The translations under genes were made by a program, and so were the position numbers. This document shows, one piece after another, positions 1-8,700 of a DNA stretch of 33,894 nucleotides. The stretch comes from Planctomycetota bacterium. GTDB lineage: Bacteria; Planctomycetota; Planctomycetia; Planctomycetales; Planctomycetaceae. Numbering within the stretch: position 1 is the stretch's first letter; each line of letters begins with the position of its first letter. The stretch spans positions 1 through 33,894 of the forward strand of contig QWQG01000188.1 of the NCBI GenBank assembly GCA_003670925.1. The letters run 5' to 3'. The notes under the pieces are model-generated. The model saw only the letters and a list, made by a program, of their open reading frames with translations. It made no database searches and had not been told where the DNA came from.

Positions 1-602
1 AACTGCCGAAACAAACGTGACACCGGCAGGTAGATTGGCCGCTTGAAGATCAAAGTCGCTCATGGTGACGCCCGACGCATTCGAAAACCCTGCGTTCGTC
101 GCGGTCACCGTGTAGACAAGATTCCCAACGCTGCTTCCCGCAATGACTGGATTTTCGTTGCCAGTCTTCGTCACCAAGATGTCGACGCTGCGATCCACGT
201 TGGTTGTTTTGGTTGCAATATCATTGCCCTGAACGGCATCGACTTCAATCTCATTGACTGTCGCCAGCATCGCCGTGTTTGTGATGACCAGCGAATCCGC
301 CGCCGATGCATCTACCGTCAGCGTCAAAACCAATGTCCTTGAGTCGCCAGGAGGCAGTGCTCCGATCGTCCACACTCCGGACGTCGTATTGAACGTACTG
401 CCGTCGCTGCCGACGGCTGAGACAAACGTGACACCTGTCGGAAGATTAGCCGCGATCACACCCTGATCGTTGATAGTCACGTCGGTTGCCAAACTAAGAC
501 TCAAATTTGTCGTCGTCAGTGTATAGACAAGATTGCCAACGCCGCTGCCTGCGATCACAGGATTGGCATTATCTGTCTTTGTAACGACAATATCGACACT
601 GC
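1..602 (-). repeat. Tandem DUF11 repeats inside the surface protein gene, 411-bp period
   Basis: Two in-frame copies of a 137-codon DUF11 module can be aligned. The segment ACAAACGTGACACC starts at 11 and again at 422, giving a 411-bp period, and the module start (Asp-Ile-x-Val-Thr-Lys-Thr) is conserved in both. The copies differ at many third positions, so this is an old protein-level duplication. The second module in reading order is cut by the window edge, and more copies are likely beyond it. Confidence 0.75.
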
Positions 603-2106
603 TAAACAGGCCAAAATCGAGACTCTGATTTGAGTTCGCATCGCTGTCACCGTCATTGATTGGTTCTTGCCCATTTGCGAGCGTAATTGCCAACGATACA
701 ATCGCGTCGCCGAGTGCTTCACCGTTGTCATCGTCGTTCGCAGAAACGAGATCCGGATCGTTCGGAACGCCGGTGCTGGACTGAAAGCCCTCTAACACGC
801 CCCCGACGTCAAAGTTGCTTGCATCGATACGAACGAGATAGGTTCCCGCGCGCAGATTTGTGAACTCATACAGCCCGCCACCCGCAGTCGTCGTGGTCGC
901 TAACTGGAGATCGGTACTACTGTCAAAGGTGTTGTTGCCATTGGTGTCTTCAAACAGCGTCAGCCCGACATCGTTAATCCCGTCTTCGGTAGATGAATCG
1001 AACTGCCCGTTATTATTGGCGTCGTTGAAGACCAAATTTCCCAGCGTGATTGGCAGGAAGTTGGCAAAGTTGGCAGTGAAACGCGTAGGAGACTGCCCCT
1101 GAACTCCGTCAATCACCGTCGCTGTCCCTGCCGTCGGTGCTTCTGTGAGTAACTCAATCGCCCCTACGTTTGAAAAATTTGCGCCAGTGCCAGTAGTTGT
1201 CACGAAAGTCGCATACGGCACGAAAAAGGAATCTACGTCAGTTGCCACCAGATTCAGAGTTGCGGTCGATGAATTTGCGGGACCGGTGTGTACGATCAGG
1301 GTGAGCGTCACTGCCTGATTGCTTCCGATGGAAAACTGGAATCCCGTTTCCCCCAAAGCCGTGAGATCCTTACTCGCGAGGCCAGACGGGCTCAATGTCG
1401 TCGCGTTGTTGTCGGCACCATCCCACACAACGCGAGATCGTCCGGTCGCACCAAAATTAGCGTTGTAATTGAGGAATCCCGGGAAAGCTGCACCGTTAGC
1501 CTCCAAGGTTATCGACCCGGCTGTCGCGGTCAGAACCATATCCCGTTCGCCGCCGATCGCCGCCGCTATTGGCAGAAAAGAAGAGATTGGGACATTTGCC
1601 ACGGTGGAAGACAATTTTTGCCCCGGATCAGCGGGCAAAGAAAAATCGTCAATCAGAATCCCTGATGTCCCTAGGGCTTGTACCGCTGAAATGTCGACCG
1701 TGATCACATTTTCACCGACCGGCTGCAGGTAGCCGACGAGCGACTGCTGCCGCACGAAATAGCGGCCTGCAGTCAGATCGCTGAACGCAAACGTTCCCGC
1801 AGGTCCAGTGGTCATCGACCCAATCAGCGTGTCATCCACGTTACCATCGTCAAACAAGAGGTTGCCACCGTCACGATACAACTGCACACTGGCAGCGTTC
1901 AGCATCGGATCGTCGACCGATAGTCCATTCCCCGACACGTCGTCGAAGGCAATGCCTTGGATCAATCCAAGCGTATTAGCCGTGAGCAGCACTTTTGTTT
2001 CCAGTAGTTCCGCTGCCGCCACACGCAGGTCGCCATGACTTCGGCGGCGGCGACGGTTTCGATCGAGAATACGTTCGATTCCGGCGAGCCATGGATACTG
2101 TGTCAT
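1..2106 (-). CDS. Large secreted/surface SdrD_B and DUF11 repeat protein, 3' end outside window
   Basis: The reading frame is open from an ATG at 2106 to position 1 (702 codons) with no stop, so the C-terminus lies beyond the left edge. GAAAGGAAAG just upstream serves as the ribosome binding site. Residues 17-44 carry an arginine run followed by LLETKVLLTAN, a variant of the planctomycete LEPR-XLL N-terminal motif found on giant exported proteins. Residues about 47-140 are an SdrD_B/Cna-B-like beta domain (GIAFDDVSGNG, then GTFAFSDLTAGRYFVRQ). Residues about 350-500 are a second one, with Ca-binding-like NDANNNGQFD and DTNGNNTFD. From about 500 two DUF11 repeats follow (DIVVTKTDNANPVIAGSGVG; DILVTKTGNENPVIAGSSVG). 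These are stalk-type adhesin modules, so a cell-surface or matrix role is inferred; no enzymatic motif is visible. It lies downstream of and co-directional with the BBP7-like gene, but 356 bp away, so probably a separate transcript. Confidence 0.85.
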   Translation of the reverse strand, partial: MTQYPWLAGIERILDRNRRRRRSHGDLRVAAAELLETKVLLTANTLGLIQGIAFDDVSGNGLSVDDPMLNAASVQLYRDGGNLLFDDGNVDDTLIGSMTTGPAGTFAFSDLTAGRYFVRQQSLVGYLQPVGENVITVDISAVQALGTSGILIDDFSLPADPGQKLSSTVANVPISSFLPIAAAIGGERDMVLTATAGSITLEANGAAFPGFLNYNANFGATGRSRVVWDGADNNATTLSPSGLASKDLTALGETGFQFSIGSNQAVTLTLIVHTGPANSSTATLNLVATDVDSFFVPYATFVTTTGTGANFSNVGAIELLTEAPTAGTATVIDGVQGQSPTRFTANFANFLPITLGNLVFNDANNNGQFDSSTEDGINDVGLTLFEDTNGNNTFDSSTDLQLATTTTAGGGLYEFTNLRAGTYLVRIDASNFDVGGVLEGFQSSTGVPNDPDLVSANDDDNGEALGDAIVSLAITLANGQEPINDGDSDANSNQSLDFGLFSSVDIVVTKTDNANPVIAGSGVGNLVYTLTTTNLSLSLATDVTINDQGVIAANLPTGVTFVSAVGSDGSTFNTTSGVWTIGALPPGDSRTLVLTLTVDASAADSLVITNTAMLATVNEIEVDAVQGNDIATKTTNVDRSVDILVTKTGNENPVIAGSSVGNLVYTVTATNAGFSNASGVTMSDFDLQAANLPAGVTFVSAV

Positions 2107-2462
2107 GTGAATCTTTCCTTTCGAGAACTTCTTGATTTCAATCACGCAGCCTGAAGATTATTGATGGGGGCGTGAGACTTGGCGATACATTGGTGGTGTC
2201 GCCAGCGGCTTGAGCGTCGCGACGATGGTCGCCAACATGTGGTCCGCCGGACGAACGATCCTGAACGGAGAGTTGCGATGTTTTGTAGAGGCTGGCTTCG
2301 TCAAAATTTGACCATGAAGAAAGCACACATCCGAATTCTTACGAATCCGACTGCCCCCGACTAACGCCCCCGCTGAGAATCGAGATGACAGCGGAAGACA
2401 AAGAGCCTTGATTCGTCTCATTGAATTTTTCATACGTCTAAAACAACTTGCGTTTTCCTAAT
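2107..2462. other. Intergenic region without a supported gene
   Basis: This is 356 bp between two minus-strand surface-protein genes. A 91-codon minus-strand frame (2158-2433) exists, but it has no recognisable domain and no good ribosome binding site, so I do not call it. The segment 2331-2349 has two close direct copies of CGAAT(T/C)C around TTA and may be part of a dispersed repeat. The last bases before 2106 hold the AAAGGAAAG ribosome binding site of the LEPR-type gene. I see no convincing terminator for the gene ending at 2463. Confidence 0.5.
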
Positions 2463-4019
2463 CTACCAACGTTTTTCTAAGCCAATGGTGATCCCTTGCG
2501 CAACGTAGTCGGACTCATGCAGCAAGACTTGCGGACGCAAATCGCCCGTCAAGGGAACTTGTGCGGGCGGAAGCAACCCTGGATTCAACACCGGATCGAT
2601 TTGATCCGTGGCACGCAGTGCCTGACTCCAGTAGAGCAGACTGTAACCGACAGAGGCAGTCCATGTGTCTGTCATCTTGTAGCCCAATGAGATGTCAAAT
2701 TGGGGAATCAGCGAAAAACGATTGCGGCGCCATGAGCCTGAATTCGTCCGCTGCGCCAAGAAGCCTCCGGGATTTGTTGTCGTCATCCCCGCTTGTGTCA
2801 CTGCCGTCTGCCCCGAAACATCCAACTCCTGCTTGGTTGCACCAATTCCTAAACGTACGCCTCCGTCCAGACTCCAACGGCGACGTTCGTGAGACCCAAA
2901 CAGTCCGAGTTCGCAGCCACGGAAAAAATTGTGCGCTCGAAATGAGTCTTGAATCTGGAACTGTGACCCCGTTTCGACACTCGTCGAACTCTGGTTAATA
3001 CCAAACGATTCTTGCAGACTCACAAAACGTGAACCAAGCTGAAATCCCAACGTCGTCCTGCGGGGACCGTTGCTGCAATTCTGAGCGCACATGTTGTCAA
3101 CGTCACTGTCCTGCCACAAAACCTCTCGATAATGGATGGCTCCCGAATAGAGATTCGACGTGGCATTGATATCGATCACGCCACTCGTCAGATCCGGAAA
3201 CGCGATTAATTGCGCATCATTGAGGCCTGTTTGAGCATTCAGAAATGGTCGAGCAAGGATCGGGTCTCCGCTTGAGTCACCATGATAAGTCGAACTTCGC
3301 GTACCAAGCATCAAGAATTCCGCATCAACGCCACTCAGACCACATGGGTCAGTATAGTGACCGCCACGCAGACGATAGCCGCCGTGAGTTCCGCCGAAGA
3401 TGTCGGCGCCGTTGTAGAGTGTCTGAGTCGTTGGTCGTCCAAGGACACCGGCATCAAGTTGTTGAGTGCCAGATTCGCTTGTGGTTACCAATGACGGCAC
3501 GCCTGATGAACTCGTTTTCCAGAGTAACGCTTCCGCTCCAAACCACCAAGGCGCAGCGTTTCCGTTGGGACAAAACTGTTGCACACAACATGCGCCAGGG
3601 TCACAACTTCCGCCGGGGCCGCAACTGTTGAATTCACCGCATCCTGATTGAAATTCGAACGGTGCTGCATAGTCGCAGGAGCCGCACGTCATGCCACTAT
3701 CGGAATATCCAGACGGCTGCATGCCGGTTTGCTCCGAATATGGCATTTGCATGCCACCATTGCCACCAAGACTGGGGCTCGCAGCGTCGCAGCCACATTG
3801 GCGTACAAATAGCTCTGACCCATACGTTTCAGCCCGAGCACCGTACCATTCCGGCTCACCATACGACGCCTGACTCGGCGCACAGGAACCACACATCGGC
3901 CCCCCCGTGATGCCCAACTCTTGACCATAACCCGCCATCTGAGCGGTCGCTGTTGCCGGCCAATTCAGGAGGATCACAAACAACGCTAGCCAAGATGAAT
4001 AATTTAGAGTCTTAGGCAC
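2463..4019 (-). CDS. BBP7-like outer-membrane beta-barrel protein with cysteine-rich N-terminal segment
   Basis: The frame opens with a GTG at 4043, but I prefer the GTG at 4019. It has AAGGAA eight bases upstream and gives a clean Sec signal peptide (MPKTLNYSSWLALFVILL, cleavage after about ATATA). The mature protein is about 490 residues. A Gly/Ser/Cys-rich segment with 12 cysteines (CGSC, CGC, CGSC, CGPGGSC, CC) is followed by the WWFGAEALLWKT motif that opens the barrel domain of planctomycete BBP7 proteins. The rest alternates aromatic and polar strands and ends in an amphipathic strand, GITIGLEKRW, as expected for an outer-membrane barrel. BBP7 function is unknown; outer-membrane location is inferred from the fold. 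Family identity is from motif recognition only. It is transcribed toward the LEPR-type surface gene. Confidence 0.8.
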   Translation of the reverse strand: MPKTLNYSSWLALFVILLNWPATATAQMAGYGQELGITGGPMCGSCAPSQASYGEPEWYGARAETYGSELFVRQCGCDAASPSLGGNGGMQMPYSEQTGMQPSGYSDSGMTCGSCDYAAPFEFQSGCGEFNSCGPGGSCDPGACCVQQFCPNGNAAPWWFGAEALLWKTSSSGVPSLVTTSESGTQQLDAGVLGRPTTQTLYNGADIFGGTHGGYRLRGGHYTDPCGLSGVDAEFLMLGTRSSTYHGDSSGDPILARPFLNAQTGLNDAQLIAFPDLTSGVIDINATSNLYSGAIHYREVLWQDSDVDNMCAQNCSNGPRRTTLGFQLGSRFVSLQESFGINQSSTSVETGSQFQIQDSFRAHNFFRGCELGLFGSHERRRWSLDGGVRLGIGATKQELDVSGQTAVTQAGMTTTNPGGFLAQRTNSGSWRRNRFSLIPQFDISLGYKMTDTWTASVGYSLLYWSQALRATDQIDPVLNPGLLPPAQVPLTGDLRPQVLLHESDYVAQGITIGLEKRW

Positions 4020-4043
4020 TGCCCAATTTCCTTGATGAACCAC

Positions 4044-4360
4044 GACAAATCAAAATTGCAGTCGATAATTTCGGTGCGAACGCACGCAAATTTCTTGTCC
4101 GCCACATGCTGGTTGCGAATCAACAGATTCGATGCCGCGGACGAGTGGTATCCCCGGTGTGGCACGAGCGTCAACGTCCAGTGCAGAAAATAATTCAGCA
4201 GTGGCAGGATCTGCCTTCGGATCGAGATTTCATGCTCGAGAGCCCTGAAGTCATCCGGCAGAACCCAACATCGTCGCACAACTCAGGCAAATTTTGCCTC
4301 AGATCGACGGCGAATAGGCGTAAAAATTGGATGTCAACTTTAATGCTGCAGCGGCAAGTG
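4044..4360. other. Intergenic region; weak promoter candidate only
   Basis: This spacer lies between nadD and the BBP7-like gene, both on the minus strand. A minus-strand TTGACA (plus 4332-4337) is a perfect -35 hexamer, but the -10 at normal spacing is poor, so a promoter is only possible. A minus-strand 91-codon frame crosses the start of the BBP7-like gene and resembles no known protein. I see no terminator hairpin after nadD. Confidence 0.4.
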
Positions 4361-4972
4361 TTATGCATCTGACTGACGATACAAACCATGCTCGATGATA
4401 AACGCTTCCACTGCGCGTGGGGTGCGAAAACGCAGACTTCCACCAGCGCGAACATGGTCTCGCATTTCTGATCCGGAAATATCTGTACCCGGCATGTGCA
4501 GGGTCAGGATGCGCTCTGTCATCTCAGCTCCGACCCATTCCATAACTTGCTCGGCTTTCAGTTCCGGTAACCCCGGTCGATTGCAAGCAACCAATGTGGC
4601 GAGCCTCGTGATGCGTTCCGGTTCCCGCCATGAAAGAAAATTCCGTAAGGAATCCGCTCCGACCAGAAAATATAATTCCGCCCCTAGAAAATCAGCGGAA
4701 AATTCCGTAAGCGTATCCACTGTGTACGATGAGCCCTGACGTTTGAGTTCCCGGCGATCAACCACAAACTCCGGATACCCCGAGACCGCAAGGCTCAGCA
4801 TATCAGCCCGCAGATGACCAGCGGAGATCTGGTGGTGCAGTTTATGAGGCGGTGTCGCAGCTGGCACAAATCGCACCTCATCAAGTTTCAGCTGTGTTCG
4901 ACAAACTTCGGCCAACAGTAAATGTCCGTAATGCACCGGGTCAAATGTGCCTCCCAAGATTCCAAGCCGCAT
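4361..4972 (-). CDS. nadD: Nicotinate-nucleotide adenylyltransferase
   Basis: NadD makes nicotinic acid adenine dinucleotide from nicotinate mononucleotide and ATP, the adenylylation step of NAD biosynthesis, in the cytoplasm. The 203-residue protein opens with GILGGTFDPVHYGHL, holding the HxGH nucleotidyltransferase signature. VPAATPPHK follows near residue 40. The C-terminus has DISGSEMRDHVRAG, which matches the (S/T)-x-x-(I/M)-R signature of the family, and ends in a typical EAFIIEHGLY. Length is normal for NadD. The ATG is preceded by AGGTGACACG, a good ribosome binding site. The gene stands alone here; its usual partners (obgE, rsfS, proAB) are not in the window, though 740 bp upstream are gene-poor. 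Confidence 0.95.
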   Translation of the reverse strand: MRLGILGGTFDPVHYGHLLLAEVCRTQLKLDEVRFVPAATPPHKLHHQISAGHLRADMLSLAVSGYPEFVVDRRELKRQGSSYTVDTLTEFSADFLGAELYFLVGADSLRNFLSWREPERITRLATLVACNRPGLPELKAEQVMEWVGAEMTERILTLHMPGTDISGSEMRDHVRAGGSLRFRTPRAVEAFIIEHGLYRQSDA

Positions 4973-5190
4973 CGTGTCACCTGCTTTGAGCCGCGTTCCC
5001 CAACCATATTCTGTACCGATGATAACAACTTTTCCATTTGTTTCACCGGCACAGCTTGCGGCAGGTACGGGTTTACAGTGATGATCTCCGAATGGTCAAA
5101 CGAGACAAACTGCTGAAGATTCAGCGACTAGGTCGTCGATTCTATCCATGTCGCACCCTTACCTATTAGCCGACGAAAGCCTTCCTAGGA

Positions 5191-5400
5191 ATGAATAGCC
5201 ATGACATCAACTGTCTCAACTCGGACGAATGGCACAAAAACCTGCTCGACGGATGCAAAGATGTTGCCACGCGACTGACGAACGTGATCGATCTTCTAAA
5301 AGTGTGTCATCCAGGTGAGATGCCATTGTCGCGGCGCCTGCGACTTGCCGGTATGTCCGATGAAATGCCGTTCCCTATCACGATGAAAACCGTCGGGTGA
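5191..5400 (+). CDS. Doubtful small protein of unknown function, 69 aa
   Basis: This ATG-to-TGA frame of 69 codons encodes a mostly polar, helix-compatible N-terminal half (EWHKNLLDGCKDVATRLTNV) and has no membrane segment or known motif. Codon choice resembles the neighbouring real genes, and a strong hairpin follows ten bases after the stop. Against it, the only purine-rich stretch (AGGA) abuts the ATG directly, so spacing for initiation is wrong. I do not recognise a family. It may be a genuine short gene or a chance frame. Confidence 0.25.
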   Translation: MNSHDINCLNSDEWHKNLLDGCKDVATRLTNVIDLLKVCHPGEMPLSRRLRLAGMSDEMPFPITMKTVG

Positions 5401-5409
5401 GCCGCCAGT

Positions 5410-5432
5410 GACTTGCCTCTTTGCGGCAAGTC
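5410..5432. terminator. Perfect 8-bp hairpin, terminator-like but without T tract
   Basis: GACTTGCC and GGCAAGTC are exact reverse complements separated by a 7-base loop (TCTTTGC). There is no T run on either side in either direction, so classical intrinsic termination is not supported. It could be an RNA structure, a protein-binding dyad, or the end of a transcript from the small frame that stops at 5400. Confidence 0.35.
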
Positions 5433-5668
5433 GATGACGGCAATCGCAAGCATGGAAAAACAGCGGCAGCCAGAATTATTTTGCCCAAATAGTGTTCTGC
5501 CCACGGGATTGTTGAATCATCAGAAGCTACAAATTAGTGATAAGTCGCGTCGCGTTCTTAAAAAAAACGAAAAAAATCGGCGGTGCGTGTGGCAGCGTTG
5601 GCGTTACTTTCGGGAGGGAGTCGTGCGTGGGACTGAGCCGGGGACTTCAGTCTTGAATTGTCGTTTGG

Positions 5669-5699
5669 CTGACAAAATCTGACGCTGTCGGACTACAAT
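5669..5699 (+). promoter_or_regulatory. Sigma70-like promoter candidate for the FtsK-like gene
   Basis: CTGACA (5669-5674) and TACAAT (5694-5699) each match the vegetative consensus at five of six positions, with a 19-bp spacer that is slightly long. Transcription would begin near 5706. That leaves a 37-base leader before the ATG at 5743, but only about 7 bases before the TTG at 5713. This favours the ATG as the start. Confidence 0.4.
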
Positions 5700-5742
5700 C
5701 GTCAAGGAAATTTTGGACACTAGGCTCGGTGAGATTGCCCTC

Positions 5743-8700
5743 ATGGCTCCTGCAGCAATCAATCTTGAATCGCAGACTTTGGAACTTGAACGAATTCGCG
5801 CCCGGTGTGTATCAGCGCGAGATGCGGTAAATTCTGTACGGCAGCGACTAGCCGAGGTGACTGATCAGGAATCAGACTTGACGGCGGCAATTCACAGCCG
5901 TCATGAATCAGAAATCCGGATGCAGATGGAGCGCGTCTCCCTAACTGTTCGTGATCGTATGATCCAGAGTGAACATGACCTCAACAGCGGACGCGAGGCC
6001 ATCAGTAGATCTCGCGAGCGTAAATTGAGTGAACTCGCAGCGGCGTTTAAAGAGGATAGTGCCATTATCCGCCAAAAACTGCAGAGCGAACTCTGGGTGT
6101 TGCAGTCGGTGTGCGACGAATCAAATGAAGATACTCCGGTGCGGGAAGCTGAACGTGCGCATGAAATTTTCCAGACACAACAGGCTTTCGCGGCCCAGAA
6201 CCTCCGCGATCTAGACAGCAGACTTCAATTCACGCACCAATATCTTGAGCATTGCCATGCTGGCACAGATTCCACTTTCCCGCCAGTCAATGTGTCCATC
6301 AAGGGCCGCGAAGCCAGCCATACGCTGGCAATGGAACAGTGCGATCTGGCCATGGCATCAGCCGGTGCGATTGATCGCCAGAGTCTGCCGCAATGGATTT
6401 GTGGACTGCGAATCTGGGGACTGACGCTGCTGATTTTTGTCGTCGTCGCTATCGTTGCGACTCATCTTCGCGTCGATCTGCGGGAATTTCTGAATCCTGA
6501 ACTGCGACAATTGGATTGGCAATGGTTTGGCGTGTCCTGCCTGATCGGGGCAGCGACTGCCGTGTTGTTGGCAACGGTGCTGTTCGTTTTGGTGCAGTCC
6601 CGGCTGCGAACGGGCTATGAAGAAATGCTGCAGCATGTCACAAATGGGCGGGGTGCCGTTGAGTACTGGTCGCAAAAAAGTCTCCAAGAATTGAAGCGTG
6701 GAGATGCAGCAGCGAATGCATGGAGGGCTGCCATGGTGCAACATCGGGAACAACATTCGGCACAACTCAAAACAGTAGCTGACGCACAACTCCACGAACG
6801 CACGACTGCTTATCACGATCAGATCGCGCGTGATGAAATTCTATCGCAGACGCAATTTGCAGCGCACGACGCGGAATCGTCACGGCAGCAATCGGCTGTC
6901 GAGAACTGGCGAGGACATGAGATCAGCCGCATTCAGACGTCACTGAAGTCCGAGCATGATCAGTCCCTTGCTGCCTTGGCGACGCGGACTGCCACAACGC
7001 GCAAATCATTGTACGGCGCCCAGGCTTCGGCAATATTGCAATGGAAGGCTGAGATCACCATTGCCCGCGAGTTGGCACGTAATTGCCGCGATCTGGTCGC
7101 CGCATTTCCGCGGTGGTCGCAGATGCGAGGTTCCAATTGGAACGTACCGACGTCGCTACCCGCAGCACTTCCGATCGGCGATTTACTGGTAACGCTGCCT
7201 GTTCCTCCACAGGGAGACAGCCAGGCAGCCGATGCAAATTTGTGCGTTGAATTGCCCGCTCTTCTAAATTTTCCCCGCGACACTTCGATTGTGATTGAAC
7301 ACGACGCGGCAGGTCGTGAACCAGCTCTGGAATTTGTGCGTTCGATTCTGTTGCGGCTCCTGACCAGCATCATGCCGGGCCGCGTTCAATTTACGCTCAT
7401 CGATCCCGTAGGATTGGGTCAAAGCTTTGCCGCCCTGATGCACCTTGCAGACTTTGACGAACTGTTGATCAGTAACCGCATCTGGACCGATGCAACTCAG
7501 ATTCGTGACCGACTTCAAAAAGTGACTGAACACATGGAGAGTGTTTTTCAGACATATCTTCGCAGTGAATTTGAATCGATCGAAGACTACAACGCTGCCG
7601 CCGGCGAGGTCGCGGAACCATATCATTTTGTAGTTGTGGCTGGATTTCCCGCGGCATTTACAGAAGAGGCTGCTCGGCATCTGACTAGCATTCTGACAAG
7701 TGGTCCGCGGTGTGGAGTGCATGCGATTGTGACTTGGTCTCCGCATCAACCGATTCCACGTTCGTTTGACATCAACCATCTGCACGAGTGCTGCACAGAA
7801 TTTCGCGTCACAGATGGACATGTCGTTCCGCATCTTGCGGCTCCAAGTTCAACCGAATTCGAACCACTTGCACCACCCGACGCCGCTGACTATGTCAGCC
7901 TTGTCCGCGCTGTCGGGGAACAGTCACGAGACGCAAGACGCGTCGAAGTGTCGTTTAGGCGTATTGCTCCAAAATCGGACGCGATCTGGAGTCAATGTTC
8001 CGCCGATGGACTCGATTTCCCGATCGGGCGGGCAGGGGCAGCGCGGCTCCAGTTTATGCGACTGGGACGTGGCACTAGCCAACATGTCCTCGTTGCTGGA
8101 AAGACGGGTTCCGGAAAATCCACGTTACTGCATATTTTGATCACCAATCTGGCTCTGTACTATAGTCCTGATGAAATTCAGTTCTATCTGATCGACTTTA
8201 AGAAAGGCGTTGAATTTCGCAGCTATGCCGCCCATAAGTTGCCTCATGCCCGCGTCGTCGCGATTGAGAGTGATCGCGAGTTCGGCTTGAGCGTGCTGGA
8301 ACGTCTCGATGAAATCCTGCAAGAACGCGGTGAGTTGTTTCGCATTCGCGGCGCACAAGATGTTCCTTCATTTCGTCGGATGTTTCCCGCAGAACACATG
8401 CCCCGCCTCCTGTTGCTGATCGATGAATTTCAAGAATTCTTCACAACGGAAGATCGTGTTTCCGCTCGGGCCGCGTTATTGCTAGACCGTTTAGTTCGGC
8501 AAGGCCGAGCCTTCGGAATCCACGTCATACTTGGTTCGCAGACGCTGGGGGGAGCGTATTCACTGGCCCGCAGTACGATGGGCCAAGTGGGCGTGAGAAT
8601 AGCGTTGCAGTGCAGCGAAAGCGATGCACATTTAATCCTAAGCGAGGAAAATCCGGCGGCGCGTCTGCTGACACGCCCCGGTGAGGCCATCTATAACGAC

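Larger units (their letters stand above)
4973..5712. other. Gene-poor region between divergent nadD and the FtsK-like gene
   Basis: This 740-bp region has no gene I recognise. It contains a doubtful 69-codon plus-strand frame (5191-5400), a perfect 8-bp-stem hairpin (5410-5432), an A-rich tract near 5560-5577 and a promoter candidate for the downstream gene (5669-5699). A second small plus-strand frame (5413-5682) crosses the hairpin and the A tract and looks like chance. Confidence 0.5.

Noticed and set aside
2158-2433. 91-codon minus-strand frame between the two surface genes
   Set aside because: No domain, unusual composition, no ribosome binding site, and a length expected by chance.
4004-4279. 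91-codon minus-strand frame overlapping the start of the BBP7-like gene
   Set aside because: No recognisable motif, and it overlaps the better supported gene start.
5413-5682. 89-codon plus-strand frame before the FtsK-like gene
   Set aside because: It crosses the hairpin and the poly-A tract, lacks a ribosome binding site and overlaps the promoter candidate.
4973-5712. Search for a WXG100-type substrate gene near the EssC-like motor
   Set aside because: The only small frame (69 codons) lacks a WXG turn and the helical hairpin length, so a type VII substrate is not supported.
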